From Penicillus capitatus (Eukaryota; Chlorophyta): DNA of 64,000 bases. Both the position numbers and the translations under genes were made by a program. Below, one piece after another: positions 10,495 to 22,372 of this stretch. The DNA is taken from NCBI GenBank assembly GCA_965649825.1, contig OZ287713.1:310001-374000 (forward strand). Reading direction: 5' to 3'. Numbering within the stretch: position 1 is the first letter of the stretch; each line of letters begins with the position of its first letter. The notes below the pieces were generated by a model that was given only the letters and a program-made list of their open reading frames with translations, searched no databases and was not told where the DNA came from.

Positions 10495-12126
10495 ATGGAG
10501 TTCAACGCCGTTGCTAAGCTTGATTGGAACGAACCGACCAAAGTCGGTACCTGTTCAACAATGTGTCCTGACGGCGAAATCCATCGTCGTCTGCGTTTCG
10601 GCCAAATTCACGTCAGTCGTCATTTCTCCGACCTCCCCCAAATACGTGCGTTCTTCCTTCTAGTTCTTCGAACGGAATCCAGCAGATCCAAAAGATCCAT
10701 CCCTCTTCATAAAGAGCTACGCACGGACAGTCACCGAAGAAACCTCCCAGCCAGCTTACCTCCGAAACCGTTTGGGCATTGCCAGGACTATGGATCGTCT
10801 GCGCGAGATCATGGACCGATCCGACGTACCGTTTGAGAAGAGGGCGTCTTTTCTGTGGGACCGTTACCGTTGTGTCTGGAAAGACATGTCGATGCAGAAC
10901 TGGAAAGATATGTTTCGGGTGACGGTCCTCGAAGAGATCGTGCGTTTTATGATCTTAGCGGATTTTGAAACGACCCGACTGAAGACACCTGGACACACGC
11001 TGTCCTACCAAGACAGTTACGACGCCGAACTCGGCGTTCAACTGCTGCTCCAATGTTTTGTCACACTCTCGGAGCTCTACGAAGAACTGCGACGACATCG
11101 TCAGCCATGTCCTAACGAGTTTGAATTTCGGTCAGACAAAGACGACAGCCGTCACATCACGCATCGAAACAACGGCATGGCTTTGTGGCAGGTACTATCA
11201 TTTGATGCTACAGATGACGCCGGTAGACGGGCGAGACATGCTGCACGACGAAATCCACAAGCTCTTTGACAAGTTTCCGCCAGACCTTCTCGTAAGCATC
11301 GACTGTGCAAGCCGGTAGCCAAGAATCCGTTTGGACGGCGGATCAGGCATCCAACTCAGAGAAGATGAGAAAGCTCGACAAACTGTACGCCGCCATGAAG
11401 GAACAGAAGTGGGATCTGATTACAGATCTCGTCTGGCTGATGGACTTTTACGAATTCGCCTTGGGCAGACGTATCATGCGCCGCTTTAGAGAAGTGCGTT
11501 TTATCAAGTTCTATGCCCGATTGCGGAGATTGGGCAAAGGTCTGTGATCCTTCGAGAGAACAGTTGTGTAAGGAAGCGCCTGCCGTTGTCCAGAGAAAAA
11601 CCATCCGCCGATGCCGTTGGACGAATTCTGTGGACGATTCTTTCTCGATCCACAAGGAGGCATCGAATTTGCCGAGGCCTATGGACTGCCGTTGATTCAA
11701 GACAACAATCTGAGGACGTATGTCACCATTGCGGTGCGCAGCTCCTTCTCTGGGACGAGAACGAAGGACATGTGACAACAGGAAGGGTACCGACGGCCCA
11801 GCTGTCCGCCGCCAGCCCTCGGATGCGGTCTGCCGGAGTTCGGCTACCTGACTGGCGAGATCGCGACGTCAGATTTCGTCATCCAGCGCCCGACAACGAA
11901 CAGAGCGCCGAAACTGGTGCGCTTATCTGCTGAACGTCGACAGGATGGTATACTCTTTCGCACTGCACAGAATTTTCGGTCGAAGATGTTAGCCTGGCCT
12001 TCGCACGTGAAGGCGCTTCAGGAGATTGCTGCCATTCAGCAGATGTACCATTCCTGCGAGCACGAAGCAGCCATCGTTCAACAGGATCATTGGCATGTGC
12101 GTCTGGCAGCAGCGTTGTTCGTGTGA
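10495..12126 (+). CDS. SAC3/GANP family protein
   Basis: SAC3/GANP proteins scaffold mRNA export (TREX-2) or related complexes. From ATG 10495 the product reads KVGTCSTMCPDGEIHRR, the hallmark T-C-x-x-MCP-x-E-x-x-R motif of the family. An intron (about 10580-10660) joins to FFERNPADPKDPSLFIKSYA, then YLRNRLGIARTMDRLREIMD. Helical repeats follow (FLWDRYRCVWKDMSMQNW, CFVTLSELYEELRRH, YYHLMLQMTP, EKMRKLDKLYAAMKEQKWDL), then LPLDEFCGRFFLDP and IEFAEAYGLPLIQDN at the start of the PCI/winged-helix part. Several introns of 40-60 nt are needed. The C-terminal exons after 11770 are uncertain. A decayed copy of the exon around 10870-11120 lies at 63780-64000. Confidence 0.75.
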
Positions 12127-12396
12127 TCTCAGGTTTTCTCTGTTGATTAGAAATGCACACGTTTGGACGTTCTGCAGGAGATACCGCAGATTGCTCGCCG
12201 AGATTCGGCAGAAGAGATCACGTGGCCATCTCTTCCAATTCTGCCATGGTTTCGTATAGTCATCGTCGATCATCCCCCTCCACGACTCTCTCCTTCGGCA
12301 CGTCAAGACAGCTCGAAATACGAGCAACGCACAAATCCAAGCGCTCTATCTCCAGCACCACCGGAAGTGCACACACCAAGAACTGGGAGAATAGAG
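12127..12396. other. Short gap between SAC3 and the next gene
   Basis: Open frame continues weakly through here, but no recognisable coding; it may be the 3' part of SAC3 or the 5' UTR of the next gene. Confidence 0.3.
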
Positions 12397-14555
12397 ATGG
12401 ATGAGATAGAGGATGGCGAAATACAGGAAGATGTCGATGTGACAGCAGAGCAGATAACGCCGCCTCACGAGACGAGATCCGAAATGTCAATATCATCTAT
12501 CGACTTGCAAAGCCGTCTTTCAAACGTGACGCTTTCTGAGACGTCTGCAGGGATCAAGCATCACGCTCCAGTAACCGTATCTGTCGAGTCCCTGACATGC
12601 GTGCAAATTCAACAGCCGCCACAAGAAGCCGATGAGCAAGAGATGGCAGAGGGACGGATCCATAAGAAGACGGAGGAGATCAGAAGAAGGCAGCCCTCTG
12701 TCGTTACCGAGATTGAAGAGCACGTTTCAGAAGAAGAGAATCAAGAGCCTCAGCACATGGACGAATCGACTGGCGACAAAGCTGAAGGGAATGACATAGA
12801 CATGACAGAAACGGGCGGCGACGAGGCAGATGGTCAGAGAGGGAAGGGTCACATCGATTTCGGCATGCAGTTCGATGTGTGCAAAGAAGAAGGGCTGAAA
12901 CCTCTGCCGCATCTCACACCGTAAGATCCTCGCCGACACGTGTGTCCTGATAGGTCTTGTGTCTGGCCACAGGATCCACTCTGAGCGATTCTTGCCTCCT
13001 GATGCCAGGGAACGATGGCTCTGGCATCGCCGAGAGTAAGCTTGTCTGTTCTGTCCCTATGGACTGGTTGGCTCATTCTGTCTGTGTCTGCTTGATAGCA
13101 GCTATCTCAGAAATCGTGTCTCGGCGACACGAATGCTGGCTTTGGAGTTGGAATTCTACAATGATTACACGGAACGCTTTTACAAGATTAAGGCGTTTGA
13201 AGACGACATACCCGAGGGATGGCAGATCGATGTGCTAAGGAAAGAGCAACTGATGGACATTCTGGTGCCGTGGTCGGATCCTCCCATCACCCCATGCGGG
13301 TTTCCGCCGAATCTCTCTCAGGAAATGCTCCTGGAAAAAGTGCAATGTCACACTTCTGCTAACCGTCCCTTCATTTCTCGCGACTTGGCTGAAGAAATAG
13401 CTGGGATGAACTCAACGAAAATGCAGTTCTGTAATATCCTGTTGCTCCACGGTGGTCTGCTCCATCGCAGAAGATTCCATCACCACTGGTTGCTCCATCG
13501 TCTCTTTGGATCCTTTGACCAGGAAGAAGGTCATCCAAGCAGAGTGATGGGTGATCTCTATGACGACAGGTGTGGTCCTAGTAGTGGCACAAACGGAGGA
13601 ATTCGAGCAGAACGGCCGGAAACATCTTAACTACTGTCTACAGCGATGTGACGTCCTGGAGCCGGCGACAGCACAAGATGAACAACGCATCCAGAATGCC
13701 TCGGCGTTCTTTGTGTTGCTGGACGATGGAGACACTCTAGAGCAGATGCTGGAAGTGCTGCAAGACATCTTGAGTAAATTCGAGGAGAACAAGCCGCCAG
13801 TCATCCTCCTCGACACACTCGCCTACAAGGACGCCCTAACGACTAAAGGAATCGTCCAGCTGATGAAAAATCTCGATGATCAAACAGAAGAACAACAGCA
13901 TTTGATTGAGAGCACGTTTCAGAAACTGGGCGTCATGATCGAGGACCCCTATGTGAAGATCGTGTCCCTAACGAGACACCTCGAATGCGTCAAGCGTTCG
14001 ATCTATCGAGAGCTCTGTGACAACTGGAAGAGCTTTGCCGCAGAAACCAAGTTGCCAGACAGAGGATGGAGGCTGCCGAACGCGGAACCCGAAGAAGAAA
14101 GCTGCGATCCGATCGCGACGGTCCTCCGTAAGACCTTTCCCTACTTTCTCATCCGATCCACGTCCAACACCTGTGCATTCGACGATCCCTTCTCTGCCCG
14201 TGAAGAAGAGGAGGTGGTGAAGACGTGGGATTCGGCGTGGGAGAAGATCCAAGAGCTGCGGGACCTTCATCAGTTTGAGAATTTCGATCAGCTGCTTCGC
14301 CACGCGGAGCGAATAGGTCTGTTCCGGTCGCCGATTGCCGAGAATCGCTCCCGTCTTCAAGAGCAGCGCGCATCCACGTCTCTCGTCGCGGACGATCGGC
14401 GGCTTTCTCCGGCGAGATGCCGGAATCGTCATCGAGACGACGATCGCGTGACGTCTGCGTCCAACCGTCGACGTCTCTCTGCCAAGATGCCACCAAGCCA
14501 AGGCCGTCGACACCGTTCCAGGAGTCCGCCCTCTCCCTGTCGCCTTCGCCGCTAG
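12397..14555 (+). CDS. Unknown acidic protein with an SR/RS-like tail, multi-exon
   Basis: Starts MDEIEDGEIQEDVDV at 12397. The first 180 residues are acidic and disordered. An intron or two after LPHLTP (about 12924) join to IHSERFLPPDARERWLWHRR, then across a roughly 60-nt intron (GTAAG...TTGATAG, near 13033-13100) to SYLRNRVSATRMLALELEFY and GWQIDVLRKEQLMDILVPW. Another intron in 13440-13570 leads to a globular region (FVLLDDGDTLEQMLEVLQ, LTRHLECVKRSIYRELCDNW, FLIRSTSNTCAFDDPF). The tail is basic and Arg/Ser-rich, ending SRSPPSPCRLRR. I recognise no family. The tail suggests a nuclear RNA-processing protein, which is inference. The right arm keeps only the last part (58074-58687). Confidence 0.5.
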
Positions 14556-14793
14556 ACATGTATGCAGACGGCAGTCCGTGCCTTTAATAGCGCAGAAAGC
14601 ATCTTGTGCGTTCGCACTGGACGAGGACGCGCGGACACACATGCGGAATCACACAGCAGGCCTGGCCAATGTTACAACGCAAAGAATGAGTTCGCTTTGA
14701 GAACGGACCGCACAGGAGAGACCAAACAAACATCACTCACTCTGTCCTCATCGACATGACACACACACCTGATTGCTTCTCACACTTTTCGAC
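14556..14793. other. Convergent 3' intergenic region
   Basis: Lies between the stops of two convergent genes (14555 and 14794). No gene. It is duplicated in the right arm. Confidence 0.4.
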
Positions 14794-15650
14794 TCAGGCT
14801 TTATAATCCAGAATAAAATGCCCATAAACCATTTTGCCGTTCGACAGGCAGAACGTCGCCGCTTTGGCTTCTTCCAACTCCATTCCGTACTTCTCAGCCT
14901 GCGCCTCCAGCAGTTCGATGAACGCGTAGCCCTTCTTCCATATGAGAAACGCGACGTTCTGATTAAACGGCGACAGTTTCGAGCGCTCTCCGAACGCCTG
15001 CCGAGGACACCGATCGCCTTCCATCTGCAGAGCGCTGTCAAAGGCCTGGTGACCGCCTTTGGCGATGTAGTCTGCGTCAGAGATCGGCAGCGGCGGCGAG
15101 ACGTAGACGCGCTGAGTGGGATCCAGTTTCCCGTCCACGATCTTGTGGTAGATCAGAATCGTCCACGGGAAGAAGTCCCTTAGACCCGACGTCTCGATTT
15201 CCCGGAGAATGTTGTTCATCAACTGCTCCGCATAGGCATCGCGATGCAGCAGCCCCAGATTCGCTGTGTCCTTCTCGCCAAAGAGCTCCGAGAATCCAGG
15301 CAGCTGATAGAAATCCAGTTCCTTCTGTAGCAGCTCCTTCGGCAAATCAGGAATGACGCCTCTGTAGTTGCCGTCCCTGCAGTGACAGTAGACATGGTGT
15401 TGGAGGGAGTGCGGCATTGCCTGTAGATCTCTTGTATCCAAGGAAAGGCTACTGGGCTTCGGTCGATGTACAGGTCTTCCCGATTCTCGACGAGGTTCGG
15501 AAACTCTTCGGCCATTTTGGCGAGGAGGGATTCGGGGTAACGTGCCAATGTCGTTCGGCATATCCTGAAGGACGTGCCACCGACATCGAGGAAAACGAGT
15601 TGCTGACGCTCTGAGCGCTGGTCGTCGAGCTGCATGGAAACACCCGGCAA
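14794..15650 (-). CDS. BTB/POZ (potassium-channel T1-type, KCTD-like) protein, left copy
   Basis: The N-terminal exon reads QLVFLDVGGTSFRICRTTLA, then MAEEFPNLVENREDLYIDRS and FPWIQEIYR, the classical T1/KCTD BTB pattern (VGGxxF, TL, FIDRDP, F). A GC-AG intron at 15377-15420 splits the codon for the Arg of EIYR and joins to DGNYRGVIPDLPKELLQKEL, the end of the domain. The C-terminal 200 residues (LRDFFPWTILIYHKIVDGKL, VSPPLPISDADYIAKGGH, AFLIWKKGYAFIELLEA) are conserved between copies but not recognised. KCTD proteins usually act as oligomeric adaptors, often for CUL3 ligases; that role is inferred. Start at 15650 or the next Met at 15635. An intact copy is at 56977-57833. Confidence 0.75.
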
Positions 15651-15888
15651 TCGAGAATGCCAACGCAGCTGCTGTTACCGTATGTGAACCGTAGGCGACG
15701 GCGTACGGACGACTCGGTCGCGTACGCAAACCGTAGACGGTCGGAGGCACCCCACACTCCGGAGCGTCGACAAATGGCCGGCTCTCGGCCCATGTCGTGC
15801 CGGAGAGCGTTCATCCCCGATGCTTCGGCCTCGTCGGGACGGAGACGACCAGATTCAACGATCCGCGGGTCGATGGGCTAATGACAAA

Positions 15889-18017
15889 ATGATGCTCACG
15901 GATTCCAAGTTCGGCTGTTGCCTCGTTGTCCTCTTCTCGCTGTCCCTGGCGCGGGCGGCCGTTGAGCACCCATCGTCAGATGCCGCGGAAGCGGCCCTCC
16001 CCGAGGCCTGGTTCTGGGGAGATGTCGCCGGAGAGAGTTTCTTGACGCGTGTGCAGAATGAGCATGCCCCAAGGTAAGACCATCATCGGCATCACGGTCA
16101 TGAGGAATGCCATTTGGCGGGCAGCTATTGTCGAGCGAGCTGGGCGCTGTCGACGGTCGTCGCTCTGTCGGACCGACTAAAAATCTCGAATCCAGGGTCG
16201 CATCCCGATCGAGCCCTCTCACCACAAGTCCTGCTCAACTGCGTTTCAACCTCCAATTGCTCAGTGCGTGGCTTCCCCCTGGCGATGGGTCACGATGCTG
16301 AGTGTGTGTTCGTGAGGGTGGGCATCCGGATGACGCATTAGAGTACCTTCATAGCCATGGCCTTCCGGATGACACCTGTCAGAACTACGAAGGCAAGGAA
16401 GGAACATGTGATGCTCTGGGCATCTGCCGCGACTGCACCCACGGAAATGAGACCAAAGGCGAAGTCCGACAGACATCAACCTCCTATCACACTCTCCCAT
16501 CCTGACAGCACTTTGTGTAGGACCGATGGCTAGACATGCACTGCTGGGCAGTTAAGAAGTATCAGATGTATACCGTAACCGATTACGGTCGTCTAAAGAG
16601 GGGAGATGAAACGCCGATGGCGACATCCATGGTGCGTCGCATGCAAGAGGAGATCCATGCACACGGTCCTGTGACCTGTACCATCTACCCCTCTGCCGAA
16701 TTTACAGATTACACCGATGGCATCCTCACAGAATCGGAAATGACCTCAGATGTCCCTCACTATGTCAACATCATGGGATGGGATGCAACAGACACCACAA
16801 AGTGTGATTCGAATGTATCCTCGATGGAGGGACCGTGTATGGAGCCGTAGGTATTGGATTGGGCAAAACTGTTGGGGTGAATCATGGGGCAATGGCGGAT
16901 TCTTCAAGATCAAAATGGGCGTCAATGCCCTCGGCATCGAATCCGAATGCTTCTGGGGTACTCCCGCTTTGGGAGAGGCACCTCAAACAGCGGCGAATGG
17001 GGAAGAGGACGAAGTGGATCGAGGTCTCTATCGTGTGAGGAAGAGTGTGATGCCCCCAAACGCCTGCCCGTGCATCGAGTGGCCAGTTGATGCGCCGACA
17101 CCGTTGCCGTCGGTTTCCCGACCGCATGTGTCCAACGTCGACATCCCTGCGGCGTACGATATCCGAAACATCGACGGGAAGAATTACGCCACGATGGACA
17201 AGAATCAGCACATACCTGTCTACTGTGGGTCCTGTTGGGCATTTGCTTCCATCACAGCCCTGGCGGATCGTTATGCCTTACTCTATCAACAAGCGGTGCC
17301 CATTTTTGATTTTGCCACTCAGGTTGGATGGACACCATGAAAAAATCGACCTGCTTAAGATGTGTGTCATCCATCAGGTGGTCATCAACTGTGTCAAGAT
17401 GTCGTACGGCTGCAAAGGCGGCTGGCCTTACTTTGCATACGATTATGTTCAGAATTATGGACTGCCGCACGAGAGCTGTGCTCCGTACAAGGCTGTGAAC
17501 GAGGACTGTTCTGCTTATACCAGATGTCATGCCTGCCAAGAAGATGAGACCTGCCAGACGATGCCCGAAGGCTCCTTCCGTCAGTTCGGTGTGGTGGAGC
17601 ACGGAATCTTGACAGGGACGGAGGAACTAAAACGTGAAATTTTCACTGGTGGTCCCGTCTCCTGTATCATGTCCATCACTCCTGATTTCGTTGCCTATTC
17701 TGGCGGCATCTTCAACGATACCTCCTGTCGCGTCAAGTCCGAGCATGCCGTGGAAGTGACGGGGTGGGGAGAAGAAGATGGTGTGGAGTACTGGATCGTG
17801 CGTAACAGGTAAGGCAACGTCCTGGTTGGAAATGTGAGATGCAAGGAAGCTGTCGTGTAGCTGGGGAACGTACTGGGGCGAGAATGGCTGGGCGCGTATT
17901 GCCATGGGGGATTGTGACCTGGGCATCTCGCAGCTGATGTGTGACTGGGCCGCGCCAAAGCCACTCGATGAGACACTTCCCTACCAGACCCTCCTAGCTC
18001 AACCCATCGTCACCTGA
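15889..18017 (+). CDS. Tandem cathepsin X/Z-like cysteine protease; first domain catalytically dead
   Basis: Papain-family (C1) protein with a signal peptide (MMLTDSKFGCCLVVLFSLSL) and two cathepsin-X-like domains in one chain. Domain 1 has APSYCRASWALSTVVAL where cathepsin X has QYCGSCWA: Ser replaces the catalytic Cys. His (VPHYVNIMGWD) and Asn (YWIGQNCWGESWG) remain. Domain 2 has DIRNIDGKNYATMDKNQHIP then VYCGSCWAFAS, VINCVKMSYGCKGGWPYFAY, EHAVEVTGWG and RNSWGTYWGENGW: the Cys, His and Asn triad is complete. Introns include about 16075-16124, 16261-16315, one ending GTGTAG before DRWLDMHCW, 16801-16850 (donor AAA|GTGTG), 17323-17375 and 17810-17860. Domain 1 may act as a propeptide-like inhibitor, a substrate-binding module or a relic. 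The left-arm boundary falls in intron 2, so the right arm has only a 5' fragment. Confidence 0.85.
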
Positions 18018-18741
18018 GACAGCGATGCGACATCTCTGTAGAATCGAGAGATGAATGGAAGGGCTGTCACATCATGAACACGGCCGTCAGTGCCTCTACA
18101 AAAAACACATCTCGTTTCAAAAGTGCGAGACAGAGGGAAGGGTTTGGATTACAATGTCTGCTGCTTGCTGTCGTAATTGTTAACAACATCGCTGCTCTCT
18201 CTGAGACATCGCCATCCACATCGAAGTTGGTGCCTTCACACACGCAGGCATTACGCTCAGATGTCAGCAGCTGAGCACATCACAATGTGTTAAGACGGAT
18301 GTTATGAGATCAATCAGTCACATCACGCATGTATGTAGGGCAGCAAAGATACGGCAGGCAGGTAGGCAGGGTATGGATACGAGATCGATGGTTCTATCTA
18401 TCTTTCTATCAATCCTACCTGAATGCGTGTTTGTTCCTCAGAACGCACGAGTGTTCCTACCTATCCATCAACATGTTCATGCATCACACATTTCCTATCC
18501 CAAAGAGCAAGGCGTTCAGACAGAGACAGATTTTCAGAATAACAGTCACTCAAAATCACATGTTCTCACACACAAGTACACGACGTGTAGCTTCAAAGCA
18601 AAGGCAGATGATGATGATGATAGATCCATAACGGCGAGCACAGAATTCAAGTACGGGTAGAAGGATTAGGGTAGTAGGGATAGTAGGACAAACTCAGAGA
18701 ACGCTATGGCTGCCTTGCAAGAAGTGACATCTGTCGTGCCC
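18018..18741. other. 3' intergenic region with simple repeats
   Basis: Between convergent genes. Contains gtaggcaggcaggta-like and (gat)n runs (18350-18370, 18606-18622). No gene seen. Confidence 0.4.
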
Positions 18742-20537
18742 TTACTGGAAATCCGTAGGTTTTTCCCATTGACTGGCTCCTGTCTGCGTGTTGTAATAAT
18801 AGAGACGTCCCTCGACGTCATGCAACTCTGTCCAGGAGTGACTCATGACAGATCCGGAACCGTCCGTCATTGGCGGAGGTGGCATCGGACCTTGGGGAAA
18901 AACATCTGAAGGAGAATAGCTCCCACTGCCTTGTTGATAGAGCTGAGGCGGTCCATACGGCGTTCCAGGCTGTGCGGGGTACCCAGAATATCCACCATAG
19001 CTATGTTGACTGGGAGGAGGCGACGGAACGTGAGGTGCCACGTGCGGAGGATAGGCGCCGCTTGGCATCGCACTGTAGTATCCATAACCAGGAGGCGGAT
19101 GATGGTGATGGTGATGATGTGGAGGGTAGCCGCCGCCACCGCCGCCACTAGCACCCATGTATCCACCACCATAACCGTTTCCATGACCCGACGGATGATG
19201 ACCCATTGGACTGTAGGGCGGCGGATAGGGCGGGTAATCATGCATCGCGGGGGGACGCGGCATTCCTGCATCCGTCCATCCTCAGTCAGACGCAGAACAT
19301 GGAAAGCAATGCAGCATTTACCGTAGATGCCTGGCGTGGTCGGCCTCAGTGGAGAACCCCCACGGGCGATTTCTTCAATGATCGAAGAGGCAGATTCCAC
19401 TGCTGGGTGGTTGCCTGAGACGGTGATATAACACGGATCGCTGTCTTGTTGAATCTGAACAACGGCGCCTGTCGTGGCTTGAATCGTCTTGATCGTCTCC
19501 CCTCCTTTGCCAATCACGCGACCCACCATCGACTTCGGACATTCCACGACACGACTCGCCGTTGCGTGCGTTGTATACTAGCAACCAGCACCCACGTCTC
19601 AACACAGCTGGCTTACTCACAGCGTCGGCAGATTTACTTTATTGATGACACCGATGGCGCTGCCAGGTTCACCAGAGATCAATTCGGCGACCATCTTCGC
19701 CGCCAAGCTCACAATGTCTGGTTTCCCCGAGATCTTGACTTGACGCGGTACACCGTCGGGGAAGTTTTGCTCGACCACAATTTTGGCACCGCTTGCCGAT
19801 TGCAGTGCCTTGATCGTCTCGCCCCGTCGTCCAATGACTCTTCCCACAATGCCCTGGGGGCACTCCAACGTCTCCATCACTTCACCAGGCGCCACAGACG
19901 TCACATCAGATTCCAGAACCTCTTGGATCAAGGTCTTCACTCGGCGTACTGCCTCAAGGGATGGTCCCGAGATACCAACCTTCTTCACATCCCCCTGTCC
20001 TTGGTGATCGATTTGGAGCTTCGTATTAGTCTCCCCCTGAAGGTACTTTATCGTTTCGCCCTGTTTTCCAATCAGCCGTCCAATCAACCCGGCGGGACAG
20101 TCGACGGCATCATGGATCGGATGCTCCGCCGTCGTCGCTCCCATCAACTCCAGTCCGAATTTCGATACCCCACGCGTCGTATCGACGCCAGACGGCTCCT
20201 CTCCGTGCGCCTTCTCAACCGTCGGTGTCTAGAGACAGCCAAGCGTCAAGGCGGATCTTGGGGTTCTCTTGTGTCTTACGCATTGCTGCGGGTCTTCTGC
20301 TTTGCTGAAGAGTTTTTTGCGAACAGGTGAGACGTCGCTGCGCAGCTCGTCGTCTTCGTTTATATACTTTCTCTTGTGTGAACCGTCTTCGTCTTCCTCC
20401 TCCGTCGCGCCGGCAACGTCGTCGTCTTCGTCCTCGTCCTCGTCGACTTTAAACGCGTCGTGCGCGACATCGTTGTTTTCTTCTTTCGCCGACACAGTGC
20501 GATGCGATGCCACAACGTCCTCGTCGTTTTCGGCCAT
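18742..20537 (-). CDS. Triple-KH, WW-domain RNA-binding protein (FUBP/KSRP-like)
   Basis: Starts MAENDEDVVASHRTVS at 20537 with a long acidic stretch and KRK/KK basic patches (nuclear-signal-like). After an intron near 20230-20275 come KH1 (CPAGLIGRLIGKQGETIKYL), KH2 (CPQGIVGRVIGRRGETIKAL) and, after an intron at about 19555-19620, KH3 (CPKSMVGRVIGKGGETIKTI). Each has an intact GxxG loop. A last intron near 19265-19320 leads to a Gly/Pro/Tyr/His-rich region (PHHHHHHHPPPGYGYY) and a C-terminal WW domain, WTELHDVEGRLYYYN then ASQWEKP, ending at 18742. The architecture fits a single-stranded nucleic-acid binder acting in splicing or transcription, with the WW domain contacting Pro-rich partners. 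Confidence 0.85.
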
Positions 20538-20612
20538 GCTTCACAACGAACGAACGTACACACACGGCCACTCTCCAGATGAAAGGAAAAGAGACATCTC
20601 GGCCATCCGCCT

Positions 20613-21321
20613 TCATGATGTGACGTCTATCGCACGGTCCTTTCGTCTGCTCTTGCTCTTCAGAAACCGTCCGAGTTCAAAGTAAGAGAGCATAGAGACA
20701 AGACCGAACGAACATACAGCACACCAGCCAACCAGCGGCGGCATTTTGTTGAGAAATGGATAGGGGAAAGTGTCTGTGATAATTTTGATCAGCAGCAGCC
20801 ACGAGGAATAACTGACAGTATAGAGCACGACCACGTATCGATCTCCGCTGCTAAACGAACGTGGATGGGCGACAATGATATCACACCAGGCGACAACAGA
20901 ATTCCAGAAATGCACAGTTTGGTTCACCCATGGGACGCGCGTCTCCGACGCATCCAGTCCATCCCGATCGATGAAGCGGATCGCGTAGTACATTGTTGTG
21001 ATGGTGCTCGCGGCACAGACGACGAGACAAGCTAAGCGACCGATGTGCCGCCTCCATTTGAGCGAGACGTCCTGCGAACACTCTGAAAATCGGCGAAGAG
21101 ATGAGAGGTTAGCTGACTTTGGGAAAGAGCTCGGATGTGAGGGCGAGTGTGAGTTGGGCGGTTTGTAAGGTAAAGGTGCAGAAAGTGAGGTAACGGTAGA
21201 ACCAGCCGAACTGATTATAGCCAGGAAGACGCTTGGCCAAAGGGGAAGTGAAATGCCAGAGATAGACGTAGATGAAATAAGGAGAGGCGAGAAGATGCAG
21301 CCAGAGACTCAATCTGCGCAC
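20613..21321 (-). CDS. AIG1/FAR-17a family membrane hydrolase
   Basis: Androgen-induced-gene-1 proteins are multi-pass ER/plasma-membrane threonine hydrolases of fatty-acid esters of hydroxy fatty acids. Exon 1 (from 21321) reads YLWHFTSPLAKRLPGYNQFG then WFYRYLTFCTFTLQTAQLTL, containing the conserved Y-L-T-F with the candidate catalytic Thr. After a short intron (about 21070-21110) come a membrane helix, then VNQTVHFWNSVVAWCDIIVA with the conserved His, then VSYSSWLLLIKIITDTFPYP and FLNKM, matching the family H...W....YPFL pattern. A last helix and a basic tail (KSKSRRKDRAIDVTS) follow. Length about 230 aa is normal. Start at 21321 is the first plausible Met. Confidence 0.75.
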
Positions 21322-22372
21322 GACACTGAACGAGAAGTGAGGTCGGAAGTTGGCGACAGCGGTTTTTACGCCGATCGCGCATCCTCTGTGTTATGGATAT
21401 GTCCGTCCCCTGGCATGATTCTACGGAGGCTGTTGGCGTTTCTCGACCGGTCGCTTCATCGAAAGGACCTGATGTGACACGCTAGCCGAGTGCTATGGTA
21501 AAGGGATATGGCAAATCGATACTAGTTGGGTTGCTCATGTATCGTCCTGATGCCTTCGTGGATTAGCTTGAGACAGCACCCATCAAAGAGACACAGCTTT
21601 TGCTGGACTTGTATTCGGGAGCATATCGAAAGCAGATGGAGAAGGGATGTTGATATACTTGTCAAAGAGAGAGTGAATTGAGGAGAACAACTTTGTGGAT
21701 TCAGACAGAGGTAGGTCGGCAGTTATTAGTCTTTGCTACTCTGGTATGAACACGATGACTGATATCGTCACTCTTATTGTGTAATAGGCGAGCCGAAAGT
21801 TATGGGCGTGATAGCGACTTGGCGGCGAAGGTCCGTCAACTGTCTGCGCTGGCGTCAGTGTTGTGTGTACCGTGCAATGCCCTACCGTCTCTGCTTGAAC
21901 AGTCGGATTTTCTGATGGGAGATCTCAGGAGAGCGATTCAGAAACCAAGATGCATGGTAAGCCATCCGGCAACGCGTGTGAATTTTCTAAGAAGGACGCG
22001 CTGGGCAGAATCTGAGACGGTCATAGCCGACGGTCGACAACGACGCGCCATAAGAGGGCAACTCTTAACTGCCTTCTGTCAGAAGGCCTCGGCAGTGGTG
22101 CTTGCAAACACCGATGTATCGAAAACGTGGACGCACGCCACACTCATAAGAGGGATATCGTCAGCTGCATCTTGTGTCCACGCCGGACAGACTCACCGTA
22201 CGAAGAGTGGCCAACCCTCCTTGAGTACTCTCCACGTCAGAAACGCCATTCCATGTCACGTATTTCCCATCATTATCATAGGAATTTCTTACGCCGTTTC
22301 ATGTATTTAGTCTTTCCAAGTACGCATTGATGTCACTGTACAAGTACCGAATGTCCAATTTCCAAAGACGTT
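21322..22372. other. About 1 kb without a recognised gene
   Basis: A 177-codon plus-strand frame (21777-22310) has no motif, no recognisable exon structure and unusual composition; I treat it as chance. The region probably holds the promoter side of the AIG1-like gene and upstream exons or the promoter of the first MyTH4-FERM gene. Confidence 0.35.

Larger units (their letters stand above)
1980..16300 (+). repeat. Left (long) arm of a large inverted duplication
   Basis: Blocks 1984-2726, 4690-5224, 5826-8730 and 13941-16300 reappear in reverse order and orientation at 56331-62850, nearly identical at base level. The segments in between (2727-4689, 5225-5825, 8731-13940) are absent from the right arm. 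Gene structures run across these segments in the left arm, so the left arm is probably ancestral and the right arm deleted. The inner end falls inside the second intron of the cathepsin gene, at gatgctga (about 16300). Confidence 0.9.

Noticed and set aside
13968-14642. Minus-strand 224-codon frame (and its copy at 57987-58661)
   Set aside because: Antisense of the SR-tailed gene, which has a coherent spliced frame; the frame is conserved only because the DNA is duplicated.
19446-20330. Plus-strand 294-codon frame over the KH gene
   Set aside because: Antisense of three KH domains with intact GxxG loops on the minus strand.
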